This document shows positions 1-9,321 of a stretch of DNA of 64,000 nt, piece by piece; position 1 is the first letter of the stretch; every line of letters begins with the position of its first letter. The notes beneath the pieces are model-generated. The model was not told where the DNA came from, ran no database searches, and saw only the letters and a list, made by a program, of their open reading frames with translations. This DNA is from Oculatella sp. LEGE 06141. Its GTDB lineage: Bacteria > Cyanobacteriota > Cyanobacteriia > Elainellales > Elainellaceae. The stretch covers positions 1 to 64,000 of the forward strand of contig NZ_JADEWO010000020.1 in assembly GCF_015207605.1 (NCBI RefSeq). The letters are read 5' to 3'. A program made the position numbers and the translations under genes.

Positions 1-63
1 CGGTTGCTTGGCAAATCGGACATTGGCATTGATGCACTGGTTGTTCAGACACGGCTCTGGTAA
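1..63 (+). CDS. 3' end of an unidentified gene (partial)
   Basis: Frame 1 is open from the window edge to a TAA at 61-63 and encodes a 20-residue tail ending in DALVVQTRLW. It could be the C-terminus of another gene of the taxis operon that follows, because such operons often carry response regulators and a CheW upstream of the transducer. Twenty residues are too few to recognise a family, so the call rests only on the open frame and its position. Confidence 0.3.
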   Translation, partial: RLLGKSDIGIDALVVQTRLW

Positions 64-538
64 TTCTATGCTCAAAGTTAAGCAATATTTTACCTAGAAA
101 GTGTGAAGTTATTTCTTAACGACCCCTTACCTGCACTACAAATCAACTAGTCTTTTTTGCCGAGGGGTTCACTACCGTACGATCTTGTATTGGGTGCTGT
201 GGAGGCGTGGAGCAACGCATGATAGCCCCAAAGCCAAATAATGCTGACAGCAGCCTCTTTGGATGGCTGAGAAGCTTGATGCGCCATGATATAGACGCTG
301 AATGGCCTTTAGTACCATTTTTCCTGGGGCGTGTTTTAAATCCCGGAAGTCCCAACTCTATAGACTTTTGAACGATTCAAAGTCCCCCAGGACTGGGGGA
401 TTTAGGGGGCAAAAAGCACAATGTAACCGAGCAATCAGGAGCTTTAAAACACGTCCTAAGTCAATTTGTCTACAAGATTTGATTGCGTTACGTGTTGAGT
501 CAACAACTAATTATCACTATCCCTGTGAGGCAAGTACA
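64..538. other. Intergenic region upstream of the taxis operon
   Basis: This stretch has no convincing gene. It holds a 130-bp palindromic repeat element at 327-456 and the ribosome binding site GAGG at 527-530. An in-frame extension of the transducer gene back to 302 runs through the repeat and is unlikely to be translated. Confidence 0.5.
327..456. repeat. Palindromic MITE-like repeat, family 2, copy A
   Basis: The ends form an inverted repeat of 14 bp with one mismatch: GGGCGTGTTTTAAA at 327-340 against TTTAAAACACGTCC at 443-456. Inside is a hairpin of TCCCCCA and TGGGGGA next to a run of the type TTTAGGGGGC. The core, read on the minus strand as GTGCTTTTTGCCCCCTAAAT, recurs in diverged form near 10.6, 38.4 and 54.5 kb. 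Confidence 0.6.
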
Positions 539-3136
539 ATGACAACTCAAAAAGGCACCTCTTCTCGCATTAAACCCTCTAATCACGTTCTGTCGGAAGC
601 GGTTAACAATGGGTTTAAGCCACACCAGAGTGAGGCTCAAAGTACGATTCAAGCTCCCTTGGCTCCGCTCACCAACCCTTCTGAAGGGCAGGACTTTCAG
701 GCTGATGTATCTCGAACAGCGGTGTCCCGAACCAACGTTTGGCCCAGCCCAATCTGGCACTTTTGGCGAAAAGGAACGTTAAGAGGCAAAGCCACCATAC
801 TAATGGTGATGCTGGGAACATTACCCGTATTGGTAGTGGGCGGAATCGCTACCTACATTGCAACCACTCGATTGACTCAAGAAACCACCGAAGAACGGCA
901 GCGGCTCGCCAATGAAATTGGAGCGCACATGGAAGAGTTTGTGACCGATCGCCTCCATGATGTTGAAGCGATCGCGGCTAATCCAATGGTCATTGATCCA
1001 GACGTTCGTAAGACGGTACCGCCGGAAAATATTCTTCAGTATTTAGAGAGTTACATCGAACGAGATCCAACTTATTCGGTTATTACAGTGGCTCAAGCCG
1101 ATGGTGGGTATGTCTATCTCAACAACGACCCTAACTTGCCATTCCTGACTCGAATTGCTGAGGTTCCGCCTGAAGCATATGACCCAACCTACAAGCTCTT
1201 TGCGGTTAGAAATGTTCCTTACTACCTTGGCGTCCGAGATACAGGTCGTCCGACGCTGTCAGTTCGAGCCTCATCCGTAACGGCCAGAACGGGTATTTTT
1301 GTAGCGGTTCCAACCTTCACGGATGCCACTCGTCGGCAGTTTGCCAACATGGTATACAGCCGAACCTACGCAGAAGATGTGTCTCAAGTCATTAGCCGCC
1401 AGCTTCTGTCTGAACTTGCAGGTACGGATGAGGAAGGCAGCTCCATTAAATTTAGTGTGATGAATCACCCGCCGCTGTACTTTGAGAAAACACCGGACGG
1501 GAAAGAACAGGAGATTCTCTCCAGCCGCATTCAAACCGAGGATGGTACCGTCAAGATCGACGGTCAGGAGTTTCAACCGGGTGGAGCCATTTTTACGAAA
1601 CAGAATCAGGTCTTTGTCTCGGATGATAACCAGGGCGCTGGGGTGGAGATGCAAAGCATTTTCCCCAAATATGCTGAACTGAGTAAGAGTGGGGTTGCAG
1701 CCACAACGACCGATGTTTCTCTGGCTGATGGCCAGAAGTATTTGCTAACCTATGCTCCTGTTTCCCAGGTGGAAGGCTTGTCCTACGATTGGGGCGTATT
1801 GCTTTACGAACCCACCGCAACCGCGTTTGCACCTCAACGCACCCTGGTTCTTACCCTCCTGAGCGGTACGCTGATCACTGCCGTATTGGTTGCGATCGTA
1901 GCGGCCTACCTTTCTAATCGCGCTACTCAACCGATCCTTGAAGCCACGCAAGCCATTAACCAACTGGGGCAAGGTGACTTAGATGCCCGTCTTGCTATCC
2001 AGGGAGAAGATGAAATCGCCCAGTTGGGATGGAACATCAACACAATGGCAGACCAGCTTCAGCATCTCATTGCCCAACAGGAAGAAGCAACCCTGCAACA
2101 AACCGACCTGGCAGACCAGCAGCGGCAGGAGAAAGAGGCATTGCAGCAAGAACTGGCTCAGTTGCTTGAAGCCATTGCCGATGCTTCTAGTGGTGATTTA
2201 ACGGTTCGAGCAGAATTAACGGCTGGCGAAATCGGCATTATTGGGGATGTATTCAACTCCATCATTGAAAATCTACGGAAAATTGTGGTTCAGGTGAAGA
2301 CAGCCACCAACCAGGTAAACGCGTCGGTTGGCGACAACGAAAGTGCGATTCGACAACTGGCTGATGAAGCGCTGGCTCAGGTGGATGAAATTACCAGCAC
2401 TCTTAACTCAGTTGAGCAGATGTCTCAATCCATTCAAGCAGTCGCCAACAGCGCTCGGGAAGCGGCAGAGGTGGCGAGGGCTGCCTCTACGACTGCTCAA
2501 GATGGCGGTGTGGCGATCGAACAAACTGTTGCCAGCATTTTAACTCTGCGCTCAACCGTGGCAGAAACCGCCCGCAAAGTGAAGCAGTTAGGGGAATCCT
2601 CGCAGCAAATTTCCCAGGTGGTTTCGTTGATTAACGAGATTGCCATTAAGACCAACATGCTAGCGGTCAACGCCAGCATTGAAGCCGCTCATGCGGGTGA
2701 GGAAGGTCAAGGCTTTGCAGTGGTTGCCCGTGAGGTGGGTGAACTGGCCGAAAAGTCGGCTGCCGCCACCAAAGAGATTGAGCAGATCGTTAAGAATATC
2801 CAGACAGGGACACGCGAGGTTGTCGAAGCAATGGAAGCGGGAACCATGCAGGTGGTTGAAGGAACCCAGTTGGTTCAAGAAACGCGGAAGAGCCTGGAGC
2901 GGATTGTAGAGGTTTCCGTCAAGATGGATCAATTGCTGCACTCCATTTCTGAAGCAACGGTGTCTCAGGCTGAAACCTCGCAAACGGTTGCCAATTTAAT
3001 GAAGCAGATTACTCGGTCGTCGGAGCAAACCTCAGATTCCTCTCGACATGTTGCAGGATCACTGCGACAAACGGTAGACATTGCCCAAGAGTTGCAAACA
3101 GCGGTGGGTCAATTCAAGGTTGGCACAGAAGATTAG
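539..3136 (+). CDS. Methyl-accepting chemotaxis transducer (PilJ/PixJ type)
   Basis: This is a membrane transducer of 865 residues that would control a CheA kinase, most likely for type IV pilus motility. After a roughly 80-residue cytoplasmic N-terminus there is a membrane segment at about 84-108, an extracytoplasmic sensor region of about 325 residues, a second membrane segment at about 435-458, a HAMP domain at about 460-514 and a second HAMP-like unit at about 540-597. The signalling hairpin follows, with its highly conserved tip around residues 700-734 (IEAAHAGEEGQGFAVVAREV). The ATG at 539 is preferred because GAGG lies eight bases upstream; the frame stays open back to 302 but through repeat DNA. 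No GAF or phytochrome-like domain is visible, unlike the PixJ phototaxis receptor. It is the first gene of a three-gene cluster with cheA and cheW. The family assignment is firm; the ligand is unknown. Confidence 0.95.
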   Translation: MTTQKGTSSRIKPSNHVLSEAVNNGFKPHQSEAQSTIQAPLAPLTNPSEGQDFQADVSRTAVSRTNVWPSPIWHFWRKGTLRGKATILMVMLGTLPVLVVGGIATYIATTRLTQETTEERQRLANEIGAHMEEFVTDRLHDVEAIAANPMVIDPDVRKTVPPENILQYLESYIERDPTYSVITVAQADGGYVYLNNDPNLPFLTRIAEVPPEAYDPTYKLFAVRNVPYYLGVRDTGRPTLSVRASSVTARTGIFVAVPTFTDATRRQFANMVYSRTYAEDVSQVISRQLLSELAGTDEEGSSIKFSVMNHPPLYFEKTPDGKEQEILSSRIQTEDGTVKIDGQEFQPGGAIFTKQNQVFVSDDNQGAGVEMQSIFPKYAELSKSGVAATTTDVSLADGQKYLLTYAPVSQVEGLSYDWGVLLYEPTATAFAPQRTLVLTLLSGTLITAVLVAIVAAYLSNRATQPILEATQAINQLGQGDLDARLAIQGEDEIAQLGWNINTMADQLQHLIAQQEEATLQQTDLADQQRQEKEALQQELAQLLEAIADASSGDLTVRAELTAGEIGIIGDVFNSIIENLRKIVVQVKTATNQVNASVGDNESAIRQLADEALAQVDEITSTLNSVEQMSQSIQAVANSAREAAEVARAASTTAQDGGVAIEQTVASILTLRSTVAETARKVKQLGESSQQISQVVSLINEIAIKTNMLAVNASIEAAHAGEEGQGFAVVAREVGELAEKSAAATKEIEQIVKNIQTGTREVVEAMEAGTMQVVEGTQLVQETRKSLERIVEVSVKMDQLLHSISEATVSQAETSQTVANLMKQITRSSEQTSDSSRHVAGSLRQTVDIAQELQTAVGQFKVGTED

Positions 3137-3305
3137 GGAGTTGCATGGCACAATCACCCTTTCTGGCTCCATTCAGGAGTGTTGTGCGATCGCAATGGCA
3201 TGAGTTGACGGCTTAACGCTCCTCATCGCGTCGTTGAACGATCGTGACAGCAGCCTTCTCATTTGTTTGGCATTTGCTAACCTATCCTGCCCAGATGAAT
3301 GCATT

Positions 3306-6300
3306 ATGTCCTACGACAAAGAACGCGAAAATTGGCTCAATTTTTTAGACGAAATTGACGAGTATCTCAACACCATCGAATCCGTTTTGTTGGAGCTAAA
3401 TTCTGCGAGTGGAAGCACTCAGCAGATGGACGCTGCCCTGCGAGCCGCTCACACCATTAAAGGAGGCGGTTCTATGCTCGGCTGTCCCCTCCTGAGTGAA
3501 CTGGCTCATCGGCTAGAGGATTTTTTAAAGATTATCCGGGTTCGCAAAGACACAATTGAGATCACTACGCACTTAAAAACGCTGCTGCTACAAGGGCTGG
3601 ACTGCTTGCGTCACGTCAACTCGCTGCATCGCTTTGGCGAGCAGGTTAATCCATCGTGGTTGACTCATTATGCTAATCCTATCTTTGAGCAACTACGAAC
3701 CCAGTTAGGTGAAGTACAGGCGAGTGATGACATCATTCTGCTCAATGAATCGGTAGGAGCCGGAACGGCAACTCTAATGTTTGAGAGTGCTGTGGAGGGG
3801 CTGTTAGAACGATTAGAGCGAGTACTGGCGCATCCTCTGCTTCCCTGTCTGCGAGAAGAACTAGAGTTGATTGCAGAGGAGTTTGCAGAGTTGGGGCATA
3901 TGCTGCAAATCAATAACTTTACGCGTCTCAGCCAGTCTATTTACGAGCAGCTTGCCCTGGCTCCCTCTGAGCAGGTGGAGGCGATCGCCCGTGTGGCATT
4001 AGCAGCATGGCAACGATCGCTAGCATTAGTCATGATCAACCAGCAGGAGAAACTCCCGACTCAAATTGATTGGTTCAGTCCCGTAGAACAAACGACCGCC
4101 ACCGTACCAGTAGACCATGCCGTCTTTCCACTAACAGAGGCACCCTCTGAGGAGCTTTACAATTTAGGGGGAGCGATATTAGAAGACAGCAGTGAGCAGA
4201 TTGTCTCTGAATTTAAGCATGTCTTAGAGTCCGAACCGACCCAGGTTGCGTTTGAAGCGCTAACGGATGAGGGTGCTGATGAGGATTTAGAAGACAGTAC
4301 GGTAACTGATTCTGTTCTGTTTGCAGCGGTACTGCCTGAAGAACTCATTAGCGTTACCACAATTAGCTTAGAGCCTGACTTGGGCGATCGCGTTGCGCCC
4401 GGTTCGCTGCCAGCAGTAGACTTCAATGACCTCATAGACATTGATTCATCCGACTACCAGGAGATAGTCGAAAACGCCGAAGCTGAGCAGATTCAAGCCT
4501 CGTCGTCCTCATCCTCCCCTGTGCTTCATGATACCATTGCTGACTCAGTGACCATTGCTGACTCAGTGACCATTGCTGATTCAGTGACCAGTATCCATGT
4601 AGAAGACCCAACCGAACCTCACGCCACAGAAGTCGCTTCATCGAGTTCTCCAATTACGCTTTCTCTGTCGCCTCCAGCTCAAACGTCTCTGGAGACGGCT
4701 CTTGATGTTCCAACAGAACAATTCAATACCTCGGCATCGGCTCATCAAGATGCCCACGAACATACGGTGCGGGTGCCAGTTCAACTATTGGTGCAGTTGA
4801 GCGATCTGTTTGGAGAGTTAATTATTCAACGCAACACCCTAAACTCACGGTTGGGGCAACTCGACCACTCAATCAACTTTTTCCTGCAACGGATGCAGAC
4901 GTTGGAGAAAACCAATGTTCAACTACAAGCGTTCTGCAATCAGACTGCCACTCCTGATTCGGCTCTATCTCTGGCTGGTGGAGCAGGTTCCCTCGCTGGG
5001 ATCGGTACAATGCCCCTGCACCCCCAACCGACGGCGGGCGTTCACTACTCGTACGAATTTGATGCCCTGGAAATGGAGCGCTACAGTGGGCTGCAAGTGC
5101 TGACTCAGGAACAAAAAGAGACTATCATTCAACTGCAAGAAATTGCAGGGGATGTGAACCTGAGCCTGAGAGGAATTGAGCAAGCTGGCAGCGATCTCAA
5201 TCGCCTTGCTAAAGAGTTACAGACTAATGTAACTCGTGCCCGTATGCGTCCACTGTCGGATATTATCGATCGCTTCCCCAGAACGGTGCGAGATCTATGC
5301 TTGCAACACGGAAAGGCCGTTGATCTCAAGGTTCATGGTAGTTCTACTTTGATCGATCGCTTTATCCTGGAGGCGTTGAGAGATCCTCTCATGCATCTTC
5401 TGCGGAATGCCTTTGACCACGGTATTGAAGATTCAGCTACTCGTCAAGTGGCGGGTAAGTCACCCCAGGGCACCATTGAAATTCGAGCGGCCTATCGAGG
5501 CAACCAAACTCTAATTTCAATCAGTGATGATGGAGCGGGAATTAACTTTGATAGAATTCGCCACATTGCCCGCCAAATGGGGTTAAAGGAAGAGCAACTC
5601 AATTTTTCTAGCGATCAAGAACTGCTGCAACTGATCTTCGAGCCTGGATTTAGTACGGCAAATCAAGTGACCAATCTTTCCGGCAGAGGGATTGGCATGG
5701 ATGTTGTTCGTACTAATATCGAACGGGTTCGAGGCAGCATTCAGGTTGATACTCAACCCGGCATTGGCACTACCTTTACCATCAGCATTCCGTTTACACT
5801 CTCCATCATCCAGGTGCTTTTAGTTGAAATTGCAGGAATGCGAATTGCCTTTCCTACCGAAAGCATTGAAGAAATGGCGAGTTTCAAGTCCATGCAGATC
5901 TTTTCCTTTCCGGGTCAGGAGATGATCAGTTGGGAAGGGCTAACGGTACCGTTAATTCGCCTGAATGAATGGTTAGAATTTCGCTGCCTCCGTAAAGGAA
6001 TCGATACAAAAACAACACCAACTACAAGCGAACCCGCCGTAGTGTTTGTTCGTCACGGGAAGCGCATCAAAGGAATTTATATCGATCGCTTCTGGAGAGA
6101 GCAAGAAGCCGTCATCCGTCAGGTGGAAAACACAATGGGTCTACCTCCCGGTTTTACGGGCTGTACTATTTTAGAAGATGGTCAGGTTGTACCATTAGCC
6201 GATGCGTTAAAGCTACTGGATTGGATTACTGATAAGGGTTCTACTGCCAGAACGACAGAACCATTGCGAAATTTGCTCCAGGCCAATTCAGATCGCGATC

Positions 6301-6719
6301 GCACCGTTGGATTCAGTTCATCTCACCCTCAAACCCATCGCATTCTGGTAGTTGATGACTCCGTTAACATGCGCCGAATATTGACGATCGCCCTGGAAAA
6401 AGAAGGATATCAGGTTGAGGAGGCTAAAGATGGTCAGGTGGCAGTCGATACGTTACTCAATGGCTTATCGATACAGGCCATCATCTGCGACATAGAAATG
6501 CCTCGGCTCGATGGATATGGTGTCCTCACAGAAGTCCGAGCTGATGCGCGGTTTAAAGACTTGCCCATTATCATGCTGACATCCCGCAGCAGTGAGAAAC
6601 ATCGCAAGCTCGCTATGCGCCTGGGAGCCAGTGCCTATGTCACTAAACCTTATCAAGAACAAGATCTGCTTAACATCCTGGAACAGTTTCTTCAAACCCA
6701 ATCTCTAACACGTTCGTAA
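3306..6719 (+). CDS. Hybrid chemotaxis kinase CheA with C-terminal receiver (PilL/PixL type)
   Basis: This 1137-residue hybrid kinase would autophosphorylate and signal from the upstream transducer. The N-terminal HPt domain has the phospho-accepting His49 in AAHTIKGGGSM. A second HPt-like helical stretch at about 155-250 lacks that motif. A long acidic, low-complexity linker follows and includes three tandem copies of TIADSV. The dimerisation helices start near residue 485. The ATPase domain shows the N-box in HLLRNAFDHG (about 700) and glycine boxes DDGAGI and GRGIGMDVV. A CheW-like domain lies at about 830-975. The receiver at about 1012-1130 carries Asp1062 in CDIEMPRLDG and the lysine of YVTKPY. 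The ATG at 3306 is chosen because the HPt fold starts just after it; a TTG at 3234 is an in-frame alternative. It lies 169 bp after the transducer gene and 8 bp before cheW. Confidence 0.95.
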   Translation: MSYDKERENWLNFLDEIDEYLNTIESVLLELNSASGSTQQMDAALRAAHTIKGGGSMLGCPLLSELAHRLEDFLKIIRVRKDTIEITTHLKTLLLQGLDCLRHVNSLHRFGEQVNPSWLTHYANPIFEQLRTQLGEVQASDDIILLNESVGAGTATLMFESAVEGLLERLERVLAHPLLPCLREELELIAEEFAELGHMLQINNFTRLSQSIYEQLALAPSEQVEAIARVALAAWQRSLALVMINQQEKLPTQIDWFSPVEQTTATVPVDHAVFPLTEAPSEELYNLGGAILEDSSEQIVSEFKHVLESEPTQVAFEALTDEGADEDLEDSTVTDSVLFAAVLPEELISVTTISLEPDLGDRVAPGSLPAVDFNDLIDIDSSDYQEIVENAEAEQIQASSSSSSPVLHDTIADSVTIADSVTIADSVTSIHVEDPTEPHATEVASSSSPITLSLSPPAQTSLETALDVPTEQFNTSASAHQDAHEHTVRVPVQLLVQLSDLFGELIIQRNTLNSRLGQLDHSINFFLQRMQTLEKTNVQLQAFCNQTATPDSALSLAGGAGSLAGIGTMPLHPQPTAGVHYSYEFDALEMERYSGLQVLTQEQKETIIQLQEIAGDVNLSLRGIEQAGSDLNRLAKELQTNVTRARMRPLSDIIDRFPRTVRDLCLQHGKAVDLKVHGSSTLIDRFILEALRDPLMHLLRNAFDHGIEDSATRQVAGKSPQGTIEIRAAYRGNQTLISISDDGAGINFDRIRHIARQMGLKEEQLNFSSDQELLQLIFEPGFSTANQVTNLSGRGIGMDVVRTNIERVRGSIQVDTQPGIGTTFTISIPFTLSIIQVLLVEIAGMRIAFPTESIEEMASFKSMQIFSFPGQEMISWEGLTVPLIRLNEWLEFRCLRKGIDTKTTPTTSEPAVVFVRHGKRIKGIYIDRFWREQEAVIRQVENTMGLPPGFTGCTILEDGQVVPLADALKLLDWITDKGSTARTTEPLRNLLQANSDRDRTVGFSSSHPQTHRILVVDDSVNMRRILTIALEKEGYQVEEAKDGQVAVDTLLNGLSIQAIICDIEMPRLDGYGVLTEVRADARFKDLPIIMLTSRSSEKHRKLAMRLGASAYVTKPYQEQDLLNILEQFLQTQSLTRS

Positions 6720-6727
6720 TAGATCCT

Positions 6728-7291
6728 ATGTCTATTCTCTCTTCTGTCAGAAATCAACGAGCCGGAAACCGTAGAGCCGAAAAACGGTCACAGGTGGTCG
6801 TCTTTCAGATGCAACAAGAGTGGTTTGCCTTACCCATTCTTGCCGTTAAGAAAGTGGTTCCAATGAATAATACCTATGGCAACTTGCACGATGTTGGTAT
6901 TAGCCTGACCGTTTATCAAGGAAAAGAACTGCTGGTTTTGGATGTAGAAAGTCTAATTTTTGGCACCCTGAGGAACTCATCCACTGCGCCACAATTACCT
7001 GCCGCTGCCACACCACCAGGAGAGCAAGCGCAAGAGTATACAGCCACAACCCAATACATGCTGATTGCTTGCAGCACACAAGGCAGTTTGGCCGGATTAC
7101 CGCTTAAATCTCCCCCGGTGGTTCGCAATGTCCCGGAGTCTGCTTTTGCACCCATTCCCGCCAGCTACAGTTCCAGGTTGAATATTCAATATGTGGGCAC
7201 ACTGATTGTTCAAGATGATGCAAAAGAACCGCTGCTATTTCTCCTCAATCCAGATCAACTGATTCACTCTTTACCCTTACTGCCGGGTTGA
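6728..7291 (+). CDS. CheW-like coupling protein
   Basis: The 187-residue product is a CheW-domain adaptor that would bridge the transducer and the CheA kinase. The SH3-like CheW fold is recognisable from VVVFQMQQEWFALPI and the following KKVVPMNN, and from the strand ELLVLDVESLIFG. A 25-residue basic N-terminus precedes the domain, and a Pro/Ala-rich insertion lies at about 90-110. The gene starts 8 bp after cheA, so the two are almost certainly co-transcribed. The cyanobacterial PilI and PixI proteins have this role and similar length. Which of the paralogous taxis systems this belongs to cannot be told from the sequence alone. Confidence 0.9.
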   Translation: MSILSSVRNQRAGNRRAEKRSQVVVFQMQQEWFALPILAVKKVVPMNNTYGNLHDVGISLTVYQGKELLVLDVESLIFGTLRNSSTAPQLPAAATPPGEQAQEYTATTQYMLIACSTQGSLAGLPLKSPPVVRNVPESAFAPIPASYSSRLNIQYVGTLIVQDDAKEPLLFLLNPDQLIHSLPLLPG

Positions 7292-7337
7292 CTGGCAAAT
7301 CGGTTTCCCTCATCCCCCAACCCTTTCTCCCCTGTAG

Positions 7338-9092
7338 TTAGTCATCGTCCTCCAGTTCATTGTCTAATGTTTGTTTTTCTTGCTCGATCTTGACAGCATT
7401 TTCAAGATTGCTGATGTAAAACTCCATCCGATGGTCATTCACCAGATCCAGACCCGGCTCAAACGAGGCACGCAGAAGCCCGATCGCAAAATCAAGCAAC
7501 CGAACGACCGGGTCGGTGTGTTTAATGAATGTACCACGAGCATTGAAATACAACATTTGTCCCATGTGAGTGTAAAGACGAGTTGGGTTCCAGGGTAAGT
7601 AGGGCGGTGGCACGTGGGGAACCACATCATTATTATTAACGAAGCGAAACACCTTGCCCTTAAGCAACTGACCAATTTCACGCACAAAAATTAGATCGCC
7701 TACTCTGGGTTGCCCAAACGTGTAAAGTCCTTGAACATTGAACCCTCGTTTGACCAATGAAGCCGCCGCAACCGTGGCTAGCGCTCCACCCAGACTGTGC
7801 CCTGTGATTAACAACGGTAAGGGCGACGGCTGATCTAAATTCCACTGCCTGAGGCGCTTAATGACTCTATCTTCAACTCCTTCCCAGGCTGATTGAAACC
7901 CACGATGAACTTGCCCTCTGGGAGGAGTCCAATCTTCATTTAACGGTTCCATTGTGGTGGCTTTTACAGCCACTTTTCTCAATCGGGTACGGAAATTGGT
8001 CTGCCAATCCTTAGTTTCCTGGCTGCCCCGGAATGCCACCACTACAACGTGTGGGGTCTTAAATACACAAACCTGGGTATCACGCTCTTGACAATCAAAA
8101 TAGCGCAAACTTCCCCGTTCAACCTGCCATCGTTGGTAGGAAATTTCCTCAATGTAGCTCTTATTTTGATACACCAGATAAGCCGCTTTAGCCAAGCTCA
8201 GCGCATTTTGCAGCATCTCCAGCTCATTCATTTCTGCCTCGGGCGCTATCTTCAACGTTGAAAAATCGGTTTCTTTGTAGGGAGTCGGCAAAATCCGATA
8301 GCCAAAGCTTTCAAATAACCGAATGACTCCAGAGAATCCGTAGGCATGAATGTAGGTATAAAGCTGATCGTAAAACTTGGACGCGTCCTGACGTTTATAT
8401 TGGCGATCGGCAATCAGGCGAATCCAATAAATCATCCAGGGGCGCATTTCATTGGCTGTGAACATGCCAGATTCAACAAAGTAGCCAAAGTGCTCAAGTC
8501 CATTGAGCATCTTGTTAAACCAGTCGCGCAGTTCGGTTTCAATTTGATACTGTTTTAACGCAGCTTGATAGTGTTTTGCGATCTCATCATCTGAACCATT
8601 GGTTTTTGTCTTCTGCTCAATCTCTACTTTTTTCTTCTCAATCTGTTCTTGATAGATCTTTCGCTGAGCGTGCGTAGCCAGCGCTCTACAAAGTAACTCG
8701 TTGTTGACGCGAAAGGTGATGAGTTCCCCTGCGTGCTGAATTTCATGGTCGCGGTATTCTTCAAAGTCTAATATTTTAAGCGCTTTCCAAATATCGGCAT
8801 CCTGTTCAAACTCTTTGACTGTTTTACGCAGAAACTCAATGCGGTACCATTTCTCGTTCTGGTTGTAACGATACACTCCCACGCTGATGGCGATCGCACC
8901 CGTCAACAGCCCGATCGCCAATAGCCATTGAGCCATCAACTCCATTAGCCTACTGTCGCTGGGTTCACTGAGCGTTGCCAGGTTGGGCGCTTCTGGAGAC
9001 AAAGCGGGTGAGCCAGATGATTGAGCCAGAGAAACATGACCTGTTAAAGACAGCGAAGCCCACAACACGGTAGCGAGGAACTTCAGACCCAT
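7338..9092 (-). CDS. Membrane-anchored class 3 lipase (alpha/beta hydrolase)
   Basis: This is a lipase_3 (Rml-type) hydrolase of about 584 residues. The nucleophile Ser lies in TGHSLGGALA, a likely catalytic Asp in FGQPRVGD, and a His in NDHRMEFY near the C-terminus. A signal-like N-terminus ending around SLAQS is followed by a membrane segment (LMAQWLLAIGLLTGAIAIS), then a 260-residue helical region rich in charged residues before the catalytic domain. The catalytic half therefore probably lies on the far side of an anchored, coiled region. The ATG at 9092 is favoured because GGAAGG lies just upstream; an in-frame GTG sits six bases earlier. The last residues are strongly acidic (ELEDDD). 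The gene converges on cheW and diverges from the dehydrogenase at 9322. The substrate is unknown; a membrane or storage lipid is plausible. Confidence 0.9.
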   Translation of the reverse strand: MGLKFLATVLWASLSLTGHVSLAQSSGSPALSPEAPNLATLSEPSDSRLMELMAQWLLAIGLLTGAIAISVGVYRYNQNEKWYRIEFLRKTVKEFEQDADIWKALKILDFEEYRDHEIQHAGELITFRVNNELLCRALATHAQRKIYQEQIEKKKVEIEQKTKTNGSDDEIAKHYQAALKQYQIETELRDWFNKMLNGLEHFGYFVESGMFTANEMRPWMIYWIRLIADRQYKRQDASKFYDQLYTYIHAYGFSGVIRLFESFGYRILPTPYKETDFSTLKIAPEAEMNELEMLQNALSLAKAAYLVYQNKSYIEEISYQRWQVERGSLRYFDCQERDTQVCVFKTPHVVVVAFRGSQETKDWQTNFRTRLRKVAVKATTMEPLNEDWTPPRGQVHRGFQSAWEGVEDRVIKRLRQWNLDQPSPLPLLITGHSLGGALATVAAASLVKRGFNVQGLYTFGQPRVGDLIFVREIGQLLKGKVFRFVNNNDVVPHVPPPYLPWNPTRLYTHMGQMLYFNARGTFIKHTDPVVRLLDFAIGLLRASFEPGLDLVNDHRMEFYISNLENAVKIEQEKQTLDNELEDDD

Positions 9093-9321
9093 ACCCACTT
9101 CCTTCCGTTAAAAATGGTTTCTAGATGCTATCAGAGAAGGGTGGGATGGAGTGAATTCAGACTGCAATTCAGCAACGCAATAGTCACTGATCCTGCTTGA
9201 ATGCAAGTTTCTTGCCGCTGAACGACGGTTCAGAAGTCCTCAACGTGGGGACTGGGGCGAATACAGCCCACTGGCTACGGTTCACATCCTCTACCTACAA
9301 TCTTTTACGCCTATTTACGTT

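Noticed and set aside
302-538. N-terminal extension of the transducer gene
   Set aside because: The frame is open but runs through a palindromic repeat, and the ATG at 539 has a good ribosome binding site.
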